From DASPJR01 sp035628505 (GTDB taxonomy: Bacteria > Planctomycetota > SZUA-567 > H5-PLA8), in the NCBI GenBank assembly GCA_035628505.1, contig DASPJR010000014.1, positions 4,831 to 68,830 on the forward strand: 64,000 nt of DNA, given 5' to 3'. Shown in pieces: positions 1-8,207 of this stretch; position 1 is the first letter of the stretch; each line of letters starts with the position of its first letter. The position numbers were made by a program, and so were the translations under genes. Below the pieces are notes generated by a model. That model did no database searches, was not told the DNA's origin, and saw nothing but the letters and a program-made list of their open reading frames with translations.

Positions 1-3000
1 CTCGCCAGCGCCGGCCAGCTTCGACGCATTTTCTGCTTTGGTTTTAAATGCTTCGCGCTGTTTCGAGACGAATGCCAGCAGCATCGTGATCTCGCCGGCT
101 TCGGGCGGCCGCACCAGGCAGCGGCGGAAAATCTCAGTGACGCGCTCGGCATCGGTGCCCTGCTTTTTCACGGCTTCACGGCCGAGCTGTTGCGCGGCTT
201 CGTGGAACATCTGGTCGTTGAGCAGCGTCAGCGCCTGCAACGCGGAGTTCGACACTTCGCGGCGCGCGAGACAGGATTCGCCGGTTGGTCCGTCGAAGGT
301 GTTGTACATCGCGAACGGCGCGGTGCGCTTGATGAAGGTGTACAGGCTGCGGCGATAGCGGTCTTCGCCGCTGCTGGCGGTCCAGTTCACGGCGCCGTAC
401 GTGCCTTCAGAGGTGACGCTCGCCGGCTGCGGCGGGTAAACGCCAGGCCCGCCCATTTTTGCTGAGAGCAGGCCGGCAGATTTCAGCGCGCTGTCGCGGA
501 TGATTTCGGCTTCGAGGCGGAAGCCCGGGCCGCGCGCGAGAAGCACGTTCGCCGGATCGCGCTGCGCGAGCTCGGGCGTGACCACTGCTGATTGTCTGTA
601 CGTGGCGCTCGTAACGATAAGTTTATGGAACTTCTTCACCGACCAGCCCTGCTTGACAAACTCAAGCGCCAGCCAGTCGAGCAACGCCGGATGCGACGGC
701 ATTTCTCCCTGATAGCCGAAATCTTCGAGCGTGCGGACCAGTCCGCGCCCGAAGAAGGCTTGCCAGTGACGGTTAACCGTCACACGCGCGGTGAGCGGAT
801 TTTCAGGCGCCAGCAGCCACTGCGCAAAGCCGAGACGATTGTTTGGAGCGCCAGCCGGCATTTTCGGCAGGAACGCAGGAATGCCCGCGGCGACCGGGTC
901 TTTCGGCTGCGTGTATTCGCCGCGATGGTAGAGCACGGTCTTGCGCGGGTTGTTCGCCGGCCGCTCGCGAAGCGCCAGCGTCGTCTGCAATTTCGGAATC
1001 GAATTGCGGAGGTTTTCAATTTCCTTGCGCGCAGCGGAGAGCTCAGGCGCTGTTTCAAGAAACCGCTGGAAGAGCGCGTCCTTTTCTTCGGGCGTGCGCT
1101 GTGCGGCCGGCTTCGTCAGTAGCGCTTCGACGTTCGCGGGATGACCGCGCGCTTCGGCCCCGGTGCTGCCGGCGACAGAAATTCTGAAATGACCCAGCGG
1201 GCAGGCGAAGTGGCGTTCGAACATCATCTGCAGCTCAAGCGAGCCATCCAGATCGACGGGCTGCTCCAGCACAAAAACCGCCGCGTTCGCTTTTCCTTGT
1301 GCGCCATTCACCGACCAGCCCGAGGACATGTTGCCGTCCTGCGTCTGCAGCGCGCCGTTCTTATTATCCTGCGGGAATGACTGCGTGGCTTTCGCGACTT
1401 TCAGCCGCTTTCCGCCCAGCAGGATGTGGAACTCGCTCAGAAAGAAGTCGCCTTTCGGGCCTTCGTAGTAGCACATGCCCGGCCCGTTGTTCGGGAGGCT
1501 CTCGTGCGGCAGCACTTCCAGGCGCAGCGCTGCGATCTTCTGAAGCTTCGCATCGAATTTCAGCGTGTAGGTGTCGCTCTTGGTGACATCGCCGCTGCCG
1601 AGCAGCGAGCCGTCCGGCTGAATTTCCAGGTGCGGCATGTTCGTCTTGATGTCCGTCGGCCGCAGAACCTGCCAGGCCACAGCTTTCTCCGCTTCGGTTT
1701 TCTCCCATTCGGCGAAACGCGACTCTATAACCTCCTTGCGGCGTGCTTCAGGCGGCCGCGTGTCGGTGATTTCGGCGCCGAGCGAAAGCCGTAAGCGTCC
1801 GATGACGTGCTGCGTGCCGTAATTCTGATCGAGCTTGACCGTCCAGAGTCCTCCTTCAGGAAGCTCCACCGGCTTTTCGAAAACGAACGTCGCGCTGCGG
1901 TCTTTCATCTCGGTCTTCGTGTTGCCATCGTCAATGGCCCAGCCCGTTTCGGGCTTGCCGTCGATCGCGTGCGCGATGTCGAAATCCTTCTGCGAGAAGT
2001 CAGCTGTTGCTTTTGCAACCTTCAGCACGTTTGCCGCGTCAGGCGTCTTCTTTGGCGCGACGCTGATCGAGAGTTCAGACAGAACGAAATTGCCGTGTGG
2101 CGTGCGGCCGGGGCCGGCTTTGCCGTCTTTGAGCACGTCAAGCTTCAGCCGGCTGAACGCGCCGGGGCCGCTTTCAAAGGTGAGTGTGTAGCTGTCTTTG
2201 TCAGGCGCGCTGCCGCTGAACTTCACCGCGCCGTCAGCTTCGACGCTCGCCGGGACACCGCTGGCGGCCGTCACCTTCGGCTGGGTTTTCTTCCAGTCCA
2301 TATCGCTCGAGATCTGCCACTTCGCAGGAAGCTCTTTCGTAAGTTGAGCGATCTTCGTTTCGATCTCTTCGCGCCGCTTTTCGCGGGCAGCATCGGGAAT
2401 GCTGTAATCGGGCTCGTCCGTGTTATTCAGATATGCGAAGAGGCCGAAATATTCTGTATGCGTGATCGGATCGTATTTGTGCGTGTGGCACTGGCAGCAG
2501 CCAACTGTCAAACCCAGCCACGCGGTCGAGGTCGTATTGATACGATCGACGACGGCGTAGTAGTGGAACTCGAGCGGATCAATACCGCCTTCTTCGTTGA
2601 GCATCGTGTTGCGGTGGAAGCCGGTCGCGACGATATCATCGGCCGTCGCGTTCGGCAGCATGTCTCCGGCAAGCTGCTTGAGGGTGAACTGATCGAACGG
2701 CATGTCGGCATTCAGCGCGCGCACGACCCAGTCACGGTACGGCCAGATCGTTCGCGCGCGGTCTTTTTCGTAGCCGTTGGTATCGGCATAACGCGCCAGA
2801 TCCAGCCAGCGCCGCGCCCAGCGTTCACCGTATTGCGGCATCGCCAGCAGCTTGTCGACGAGTTTGTCATAAGCGTCCGGCGCGGTGTCTTTGACGAAAG
2901 CGTCGGCCTCTTCTGGCGTGGGTGGAATGCCAATGAGGTCCAGATACAGGCGCCGCGCAAGCGTATAACGATCCGCTTCCGGCGACTGTTTGAGGTTTTC

Positions 3001-3492
3001 CTTTTCCAGGCGGGCGAGAATGTGCGCGTCTATCGGATTGATCACGCGGCCGCTTTCAGGCTTTACGGCTGGAACAGGAGCTTCGGACGGCCGCACAAAA
3101 GCCCAGTGCGCATCGTACTTGGCGCCCGAGGCGATCCAGTCCTTCAGAATGCTTTTTTCCTTCTCACTTAGAACGCGCTTGGTCGAAGGCGGCGGCATGA
3201 TCTCTTCGCTGTCGGTCGTCACGATGCGCTTGATCAGCTCGCTCGCGTCGGGCTTGCCGGGAACGATGGCCTTCTCGCCCGACTTCGCTTCCTTCAGAGC
3301 CTCTTCGCGGATATCCAGACGCAGCGCCCCCTTGCGGGTTTTGTCGTCCATGCCGTGGCACTTGAAACAATACTGCGAGAGGATCGGCCGGACATCACGG
3401 TTAAAATCGACTTCCGCGGCAAAGGATGAGGCCGCCAGAAAAAGCGCAAGCAGACTGAGCCGGACGGGCAGGGAAGGCGGGCGGGCTGCCAT
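1..3492 (-). CDS. PSCyt1-DUF1549-DUF1553 (PSD1) secreted cytochrome-like protein, 3' end beyond window
   Basis: The minus-strand frame stays open from an ATG at 3492 to the window edge, so about 1164 residues are visible and the C-terminus is missing. A signal peptide (residues 1-26, ending SSFAA) precedes the PSCyt1 haem motif CFKCH (C42, C45, H46). DUF1549 follows at roughly residues 150-360, including a CCQCHTHKYDPI segment. A middle region of beta-rich, discoidin/LamG-like character spans about 400-850, and DUF1553 starts near residue 900 (VTVNRHWQAFFGRG). The last visible residues (QREAFKTKAENASKLAGAGE) look close to the usual family end. This domain order is a hallmark of Planctomycetota and some Verrucomicrobiota; members often sit next to DUF1501 genes, but the relevant flank is outside the window. 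The biochemical role is not established; an extracytoplasmic redox or polysaccharide-related role is often assumed. Confidence 0.95.
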   Translation of the reverse strand, partial: MAARPPSLPVRLSLLALFLAASSFAAEVDFNRDVRPILSQYCFKCHGMDDKTRKGALRLDIREEALKEAKSGEKAIVPGKPDASELIKRIVTTDSEEIMPPPSTKRVLSEKEKSILKDWIASGAKYDAHWAFVRPSEAPVPAVKPESGRVINPIDAHILARLEKENLKQSPEADRYTLARRLYLDLIGIPPTPEEADAFVKDTAPDAYDKLVDKLLAMPQYGERWARRWLDLARYADTNGYEKDRARTIWPYRDWVVRALNADMPFDQFTLKQLAGDMLPNATADDIVATGFHRNTMLNEEGGIDPLEFHYYAVVDRINTTSTAWLGLTVGCCQCHTHKYDPITHTEYFGLFAYLNNTDEPDYSIPDAAREKRREEIETKIAQLTKELPAKWQISSDMDWKKTQPKVTAASGVPASVEADGAVKFSGSAPDKDSYTLTFESGPGAFSRLKLDVLKDGKAGPGRTPHGNFVLSELSISVAPKKTPDAANVLKVAKATADFSQKDFDIAHAIDGKPETGWAIDDGNTKTEMKDRSATFVFEKPVELPEGGLWTVKLDQNYGTQHVIGRLRLSLGAEITDTRPPEARRKEVIESRFAEWEKTEAEKAVAWQVLRPTDIKTNMPHLEIQPDGSLLGSGDVTKSDTYTLKFDAKLQKIAALRLEVLPHESLPNNGPGMCYYEGPKGDFFLSEFHILLGGKRLKVAKATQSFPQDNKNGALQTQDGNMSSGWSVNGAQGKANAAVFVLEQPVDLDGSLELQMMFERHFACPLGHFRISVAGSTGAEARGHPANVEALLTKPAAQRTPEEKDALFQRFLETAPELSAARKEIENLRNSIPKLQTTLALRERPANNPRKTVLYHRGEYTQPKDPVAAGIPAFLPKMPAGAPNNRLGFAQWLLAPENPLTARVTVNRHWQAFFGRGLVRTLEDFGYQGEMPSHPALLDWLALEFVKQGWSVKKFHKLIVTSATYRQSAVVTPELAQRDPANVLLARGPGFRLEAEIIRDSALKSAGLLSAKMGGPGVYPPQPASVTSEGTYGAVNWTASSGEDRYRRSLYTFIKRTAPFAMYNTFDGPTGESCLARREVSNSALQALTLLNDQMFHEAAQQLGREAVKKQGTDAERVTEIFRRCLVRPPEAGEITMLLAFVSKQREAFKTKAENASKLAGAGE

Positions 3493-3629
3493 GGGATACT
3501 CCGCGACGTTGTGTTACGAATCGTGATATTTGTCATACAAAAAAAGTGAGCTTGTGGCTAGGTTTATTTCAAGAATTGTCCGCAATAAAGCGCGGGATCC
3601 TGCGTCTATATTAGGGAAGATTTTGGAAC

Positions 3630-3695
3630 GGCTGAGCCTGCCGGAACGCACATGTGCGTTTGTGGACAGATTTGGAACCAAAGGCAGGCTCGGCC
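3630..3695. repeat. Nested inverted repeat: 13-nt arms enclosing a 16-bp perfect palindrome
   Basis: Arm GGCTGAGCCTGCC (3630-3642) pairs with GGCAGGCTCGGCC (3683-3695) with a single G.U wobble. The 40-nt interior contains the perfect palindrome AACGCACATGTGCGTT (3645-3660). As RNA this would fold into a long stem capped by an 8-bp hairpin. As DNA the inner palindrome could be an operator. A run of T at 3713-3718 follows on the plus strand, so a terminator-like or mobile-palindrome origin is also possible. Confidence 0.65.
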
Positions 3696-3758
3696 ATGCT
3701 GCACGGTGCAACTTTTTTCAGAGTTTCGATGGTCGCCCCTCCTTAATATAGTGAGCGG

Positions 3759-3775
3759 GCCGGCGACACGCCGGC
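3759..3775. repeat. GC-rich palindrome GCCGGCG-aca-CGCCGGC
   Basis: Seven-base arms at 3759-3765 and 3769-3775 are separated by three bases, just upstream of the hydrolase ribosome-binding site. It would form a very stable hairpin in the 5' leader of the downstream mRNA. Such short GC palindromes can belong to REP-like families, but only one copy was noticed in this window. Confidence 0.5.
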
Positions 3776-3794
3776 GGTCCCAGGAGCTTTCGCC

Positions 3795-6230
3795 ATGCGC
3801 AGGTACCTCGCAATGAGCATCTTTTTACAACTTCTCTCGCTTCCGCTCTTCGGAGGAGCCAAAGAAATCGACGTTCCGCCCGCGGCGCACAAGTCTGTGG
3901 CGGCAACGCTCGCGCTGCGGTTGCGCTTTTTCAACGAACGCAACGATCCGAAAGCGAAGGACTGGACGACGTCTAAAGCCGAGGCCGCGCAGAAGGAACT
4001 CGACGCGATCAACAAAGATCTCGAGCGCCTCGCCGCCGGCAAAGCCTCGCTGCCGCTGGGCAAGACGGTGCTGATGGGAATGCAGTCGGATCTCGATGAC
4101 AGCCAGCAGCCATACAGTCTTTACGTTCCGCCGGATTACGACGGCTCAAAGCCGTTCCCGCTTGCCGTTCTGCTTCATGGGCAGGGCATGTTCAATCCGC
4201 TGCAATGCAACGCGGTGCCGATCGGCAAGATGATCGTGCTCGCGCCGCAGGGCCGCGGCGGCATGGATTACATGTACGTGGGCGAGCAGGATGTGCTGCA
4301 GGCGATCGACGAAGTGAAGGGCCTGCTGAAGATCGACGACGAGCGCGTGTATCTCTGCGGCGCATCGATGGGCGGCGCCGGATCGTTTCACCTCGCGTCA
4401 AAGTTTCCGGACCGCTTTGCCGGCATCATGGCGCTGTGCGGAAACACTGACATCAACGTGTGGCAGAAATTGTGGAAGTGGCAGACGCCGCAGGATTCGC
4501 CGATCGCGCGCGTGCGACATTTCTTGAGAGAGGACACCTGTTCGATCACGTACGCTGAAAATCTGCATAACGTCGCGATTGTCGCGCTGCAGGGCGAAGC
4601 GGATCCGATCGTCAATCAGCTTCACGCGCGGAACATGAACGAGCGCCTTAAGCAGCTGGGCCATCCGAATTTTCAGTTCCACCTGCTGCCGTACGTGACG
4701 CACAGCATCTCCGCGAATTACGAACTGGGATTGAAGAACATGGTTCGCATCGCGAAGCCCGCGCGCGTGCGCTACCAGACCGCGTGGCTGCGTTATCCGG
4801 GCGCGTACTGGCTCAGGATTCACGGCATCGAGCAGCGCCTGCAGCATGCGAACATCGACGGCCGCGCGGACGCAGAGAGGAAGTTGATTGATGTCAAAAC
4901 GCAGAACGTCACAGAACTCTCGATCGAGCGCGCGAAGCTGCCGTTCGACGGCACGCCTGCAGAAGTGTTCATCGACGCACAGAAAGTCGACGCAGCGGCA
5001 ACGCGATTTGTGAAGAACAAAGAGAACAACTGGGTTGCCGGAAAAGCAGAGGAAGCGAGAGCATTTCCACCGCGCAAGAGCGCCAGCATGGAAGGCCCGG
5101 TCGAGCACGCGTTCATGTCGCGGTTTTTGATTATTGCAAACGAAGATGCCCCGCGTTCGAAGTGGACCGACGAGAATCAGCGCATGTTCGATGCGGTGGA
5201 GATGGCCGCGTCGGACTTTGTGGCTCAGTGGAAAACACGTTTTGCAGTGCCCTGCCGACGGAAGAAACTGAATGAACTGAGCGAGGCGGATATTGCAGAT
5301 TCAAACCTGGTATTCATCGGCGATGCCATACCCGCGAAGATCAAAGAAAAGCTCCCGCTATCTGTTCAGCAAAATGGCATCCACTTCGGGGGCAAGGTCT
5401 ACAACGGCCCGAATGCCGGCGCGATCTTCTGTTATCCCAACCCAGTTAATCCCGCGAAATACGTTGTTGTTATCCATGGCACAACGCCCGAAGCCTACTC
5501 GGACATTCATGTGCGCTTCGGCAACTGGTTCGACTGGGTGCCTTACGACTTCCGCCGTCACTATGATTTCGCGATCTTTGACGATCTCACCAGCGGCCGC
5601 CACCCGGAGACATTCCTGACGTGGGGTTTCTTCGGCGAAGACTGGCAACTGAAGCCGGAACTGCAGTTCAACGCTGTGCCGTCCTTCCGCGAAAGACTGC
5701 TGCCGCGCGTGCTGCTTAAGCCGCAAACGGCGCAGGCGCGGGAAGCGCTGCCACTCGATGAGGTCGCTCCCAAGAGCAACGGTGTGACGAAGGAATACCT
5801 CGAGCGCAATCGTACGCTCGATGGGTCGGTGCTGCAGATCGCTGGCAAGAACTTTGAGCGCGGACTCTGCGCGCGATTTCCGTACGCGCTCACGTTTGAT
5901 TGCAGCGGCTACAAGCGCTTCAAGGCGACCGCGGGAGTCAGTTGGGACGGAAAGACCGAGCCGAGCGACGACCGCAAGCAGAGCGAGAAAGTCACGGTCA
6001 AAGTCGAGGCCGACGGCAAGACGCTTTTTGAAGCGGGCGAGCGGACCTGGCGCAGCGAGCCGCTGGAGATCGACGTCGATCTTGGCGGCGCCAAATCGCT
6101 GACGCTCTCGGCGACCGGCGGGCTCTCATGGCTGAATGGAAGTTTTATCTGGGCCAATGCCCGGCTGGAAGGGCTGGCTCCCGCCGAAGGAAAGCCGGCC
6201 AAAGACGAGAAGAAATCGAAGAAGAAGTGA
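3795..6230 (+). CDS. Secreted alpha/beta hydrolase with C-terminal NPCBM-like domain
   Basis: The 811-residue product begins with a signal peptide (about residues 1-21). An alpha/beta hydrolase domain of the esterase/prolyl-oligopeptidase type spans about 100-320. It has an HGQG oxyanion loop (128-131), a nucleophile in GASMGG (Ser191), and likely Asp270 (GEADP) and His303 completing the triad. Residues 320-660 contain a second region, including VVIHGTTPEAYSD, resembling C-terminal parts of planctomycete phospholipase/carboxylesterase-like proteins. About 665-800 matches an NPCBM-type carbohydrate-binding module. The protein ends in a Lys-rich tail (DEKKSKKK). The ATG at 3795 follows AGGAG at a 9-nt spacing; a second Met six codons in is possible. 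An exported esterase acting on a glycan or its decorations is inferred; the substrate is unknown. Confidence 0.85.
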   Translation: MRRYLAMSIFLQLLSLPLFGGAKEIDVPPAAHKSVAATLALRLRFFNERNDPKAKDWTTSKAEAAQKELDAINKDLERLAAGKASLPLGKTVLMGMQSDLDDSQQPYSLYVPPDYDGSKPFPLAVLLHGQGMFNPLQCNAVPIGKMIVLAPQGRGGMDYMYVGEQDVLQAIDEVKGLLKIDDERVYLCGASMGGAGSFHLASKFPDRFAGIMALCGNTDINVWQKLWKWQTPQDSPIARVRHFLREDTCSITYAENLHNVAIVALQGEADPIVNQLHARNMNERLKQLGHPNFQFHLLPYVTHSISANYELGLKNMVRIAKPARVRYQTAWLRYPGAYWLRIHGIEQRLQHANIDGRADAERKLIDVKTQNVTELSIERAKLPFDGTPAEVFIDAQKVDAAATRFVKNKENNWVAGKAEEARAFPPRKSASMEGPVEHAFMSRFLIIANEDAPRSKWTDENQRMFDAVEMAASDFVAQWKTRFAVPCRRKKLNELSEADIADSNLVFIGDAIPAKIKEKLPLSVQQNGIHFGGKVYNGPNAGAIFCYPNPVNPAKYVVVIHGTTPEAYSDIHVRFGNWFDWVPYDFRRHYDFAIFDDLTSGRHPETFLTWGFFGEDWQLKPELQFNAVPSFRERLLPRVLLKPQTAQAREALPLDEVAPKSNGVTKEYLERNRTLDGSVLQIAGKNFERGLCARFPYALTFDCSGYKRFKATAGVSWDGKTEPSDDRKQSEKVTVKVEADGKTLFEAGERTWRSEPLEIDVDLGGAKSLTLSATGGLSWLNGSFIWANARLEGLAPAEGKPAKDEKKSKKK

Positions 6231-6319
6231 CAGTAATGCCGCGCACAAACGCGGTTGCACGGGCGCCGATTACGACACGCCTCGACCAGTAGCACAGATG
6301 AGCGAAAACATGCTACTAC

Positions 6320-6360
6320 GAGCCAAGAGCCAAGAGCCAAGAGCTAAGAGCCAAGAGCCA
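6320..6360. repeat. Heptanucleotide tandem repeat (GAGCCAA)n over the lpxH stop codon
   Basis: Just under six consecutive copies of GAGCCAA, one with C changed to T (GAGCTAA), run across the 3' end of the adjacent minus-strand gene. The variant unit supplies the TAG stop at 6344-6346. Because seven is not a multiple of three, gain or loss of units inside the coding part would change the reading frame of the tail. Confidence 0.85.
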
Positions 6361-7129
6361 GCGAAAACGGTTTCAGCGCGCCGTCGTCAACGTAGCCAGC
6401 TGGCGCGTCGCACCACGGCGGCAGAACGATCAGGCGGTATCCGGCGCCGAGGTCCTCGCTGATCGGTTGGTGCGTGTGGCCGCAGATCAAGACTTTGCAG
6501 CCGTTCGCTTCAAGACGCCTGCGTGCTGCTTGAAGATCGATCGCAACGACGCTTTTGGGCTTGGATGATTTGTCGGCCTGCGTGCGGCTGCGAATGCGCT
6601 CGATAGTCCGGCGCGCGAAGCTCCAGGGCATCAGCCAGAAGAGGACCTTCACCGGGAAACTGCGGATGATGGAACGGAAGCGCAGGTAACGCGTGTCGGC
6701 GGTGCAGAGCAGATCGCCGTGCTCCAGCCAGAGCGGCCGCGAATCGTTGAGCGTGATGCCTTCGCCGTCGCCGAGAATCGTGGCATTGAATCGCCGCTGA
6801 ACGTAGCGGCCGTAAGCGAAATCGCGGTTGCCGTAAAAGAGGAAAATTTTGACGCCGGCTTTACTCGCGGCATCAAGAGCGGAGAGATCGGCGCGGTAGA
6901 TCTCGAAGAGCGCGGCGCGGTATTCGTACCAGAACTCGAACAAGTCGCCGACGATGTAGAGCTCGATGGGCCGTGCCGCCGCTTCGTTGGAGAGTCGCTT
7001 GAGAAAATCGCGGAAGTGTTTTGCCCGCGGCGTATCGAGACCGTCGAGGTGCAGGTCGGCGATGAAATAGCGAACGGGGCTCTGGGCTGAAACAGGGGAT
7101 GCGGCCGATGCAAGCGGAAGGGGCTTCAT
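6344..7129 (-). CDS. lpxH: UDP-2,3-diacylglucosamine pyrophosphohydrolase-like metallophosphoesterase (LpxH family)
   Basis: The 261-residue protein has the calcineurin-like metal-binding set in LpxH order: IADLHLDG (D25, H27), VGDLFEFW (D62), YGNRDF (N101, R102), EHGD (H138) and ICGHTHQP near residue 215. The DTRYLRFRSIIRS stretch resembles the LpxH lipid-binding region. LpxH hydrolyses UDP-2,3-diacylglucosamine to lipid X in lipid A synthesis at the cytoplasmic face of the inner membrane, so the assignment supports an LPS-bearing envelope. A more general YbbF/UDP-diacylglucosamine hydrolase paralogue cannot be excluded without phylogeny. The Pro/Ala-rich first 18 residues suggest a later start is possible; no strong ribosome-binding site precedes the ATG. 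The last codons lie in the heptanucleotide repeat. Confidence 0.8.
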   Translation of the reverse strand: MKPLPLASAASPVSAQSPVRYFIADLHLDGLDTPRAKHFRDFLKRLSNEAAARPIELYIVGDLFEFWYEYRAALFEIYRADLSALDAASKAGVKIFLFYGNRDFAYGRYVQRRFNATILGDGEGITLNDSRPLWLEHGDLLCTADTRYLRFRSIIRSFPVKVLFWLMPWSFARRTIERIRSRTQADKSSKPKSVVAIDLQAARRRLEANGCKVLICGHTHQPISEDLGAGYRLIVLPPWCDAPAGYVDDGALKPFSLALGS

Positions 7130-7145
7130 GTGGAAGCCAGAGTGT

Positions 7146-7184
7146 AAAAGCAGAAGTCCAGAGCCGCAACAGGCTCTGGACTTC
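7146..7184 (-). terminator. Rho-independent terminator of the 7201-8016 gene
   Basis: GAAGTCCAGAGCC (7153-7165) and GGCTCTGGACTTC (7172-7184) form a perfect 13-bp stem with a 6-nt loop. Read on the minus strand it is followed by TGCTTTTA. It lies 16 nt past the stop codon of the upstream minus-strand gene and before lpxH, so it would separate the two transcripts. Confidence 0.8.
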
Positions 7185-7200
7185 CGCAGTTAGAACGCGT

Positions 7201-8016
7201 TCAACTCTTCTTTTCGTCTTTCGCGTCTTTCTTTTCTTCCGGTTTCTCGTCTTTGCCTTCGTCCTTCTTTGCAGTCTTGGGCAGAAGCGGGTTGTTCTTG
7301 TTCGCCGCGGCCATGTCTTCCTGGCGGTACTTTTCGAGAAGCTCTTTGTCCTCGCGCAGGATCTTGACCTTCGATTCGGCCCACCATCGTTTGAAGGCCA
7401 TGGACGAATCCTTGTCTTTCGCCGCTACGTTGGCTTTGGTCGTCTTGTTGAAAGCCTCAACGAACTTTTCAAACTCTTCGCGCTGCTTCTTGATGCCGAA
7501 ATTCGGATCGCCGCCAAGCGTGCCGTTGCCGCCGGAATAACCGGCGGTGTTGTCGCGGCGGTACCCGGTAATCAGTTCGGGGTAGCGCAGCTTGCTGCCG
7601 TACTCAACAAGCGTCTCGCAGATAAGGTATTTGAATTCGCAGTTTCTCATGTGTTCAGCGTAGGCAACACGCGATTCGAAATCGTTCATCTTCGCGTTGT
7701 TGAATACCTGTACCAGCAACTGCGCCAGGCTCTGGTCGCGGCAGGGCATGTTCGCGAGCAGCTTGAACGCTTCGATGCGGACGTCTTTAAAATTGCTGGT
7801 CTGAATGACCGTCGTCAGCAGCTGCCAGGTACTGCGATCAACCGCCCCCTCGAGCTCAGCAAGCGCCTTCAGGTCTTCCTCTTTTTCGAGGCCCTTATAG
7901 GACTTTTTGAATTCGTTCTGTTTCTGAGTTTCTTCGGGGCTCACGGCGGCCAGGGCAAGCTGAGCCGTACCCGATACGACCGCCAGAAGCAGGAAAATTC
8001 CTATCGTGCGCACCAC
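7201..8016 (-). CDS. Secreted helical (HEAT-like) protein of unknown function
   Basis: I do not recognise a named family. The 271-residue product starts with a convincing signal peptide (residues 1-23, ending ALA-A), followed by helical segments that resemble HEAT-like repeats (LKALAELEGAV, VRIEAFKLLANM, SRVAYAEHM). The middle is Gly-rich (YSGGNGTLGG). The C-terminal 40 residues are highly charged and low-complexity, rich in Lys, Glu and Asp (PEEKKDAKDEKKS). A GTG start at 8016 follows GGAGGAGG; the next codon is also GTG, so the start is uncertain by one residue. It has its own terminator and looks monocistronic. An envelope-associated, protein-binding role is only inference. Confidence 0.75.
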   Translation of the reverse strand: MVRTIGIFLLLAVVSGTAQLALAAVSPEETQKQNEFKKSYKGLEKEEDLKALAELEGAVDRSTWQLLTTVIQTSNFKDVRIEAFKLLANMPCRDQSLAQLLVQVFNNAKMNDFESRVAYAEHMRNCEFKYLICETLVEYGSKLRYPELITGYRRDNTAGYSGGNGTLGGDPNFGIKKQREEFEKFVEAFNKTTKANVAAKDKDSSMAFKRWWAESKVKILREDKELLEKYRQEDMAAANKNNPLLPKTAKKDEGKDEKPEEKKDAKDEKKS

Positions 8017-8139
8017 AACCTCCTCCGTTTCAATGCCTTGCGTGCAAGTCTGACGTTTCAGCGCCTGATATTATTAGCGCAGGACCGAATAGCAATCTTT
8101 ATGTCTAACGTGCAGGCTGCTTTAACATTGCTTCTTTTT

Positions 8140-8167
8140 TTGGATTTCACCCTGCCTCCGCTATACT
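8140..8167 (+). promoter_or_regulatory. Possible sigma-70 promoter of the FHA-TPR gene
   Basis: TATACT at 8162-8167 is a good -10 element, with a weak TTGGAT at 8140-8145 at 16-bp spacing. Transcription would begin near 8174, giving a leader of about 35 nt to the ATG at 8208. The -35 match is poor, so this is a tentative call. Confidence 0.35.
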
Positions 8168-8207
8168 TTAACGTCCCGCTTCCAGGGTATTGCACCTTGA
8201 GGGAACT

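Larger units (their letters stand above)
3493..3794. other. Divergent intergenic region with nested inverted repeats
   Basis: These 302 bp separate the divergent PSCyt and hydrolase genes and should carry promoters for both. No open frame here looks like a gene. The dominant features are two inverted-repeat structures, listed separately (3630-3695 and 3759-3775). The part next to the PSCyt gene (about 3525-3600) is AT-richer than the surroundings, as expected for promoter DNA, but I could not choose -35/-10 boxes with confidence. Confidence 0.6.

Noticed and set aside
1807..3171. Plus-strand open frame of 454 codons
   Set aside because: It is antisense to the PSCyt/DUF1549/DUF1553 gene, whose minus-strand frame has clear family motifs. 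The plus-strand translation is Arg/Phe/Val-rich shadow sequence typical of GC-rich DNA.
6320..6360. CRISPR-like repeat
   Set aside because: The 7-bp units are contiguous with no spacers, so this is a simple tandem repeat.
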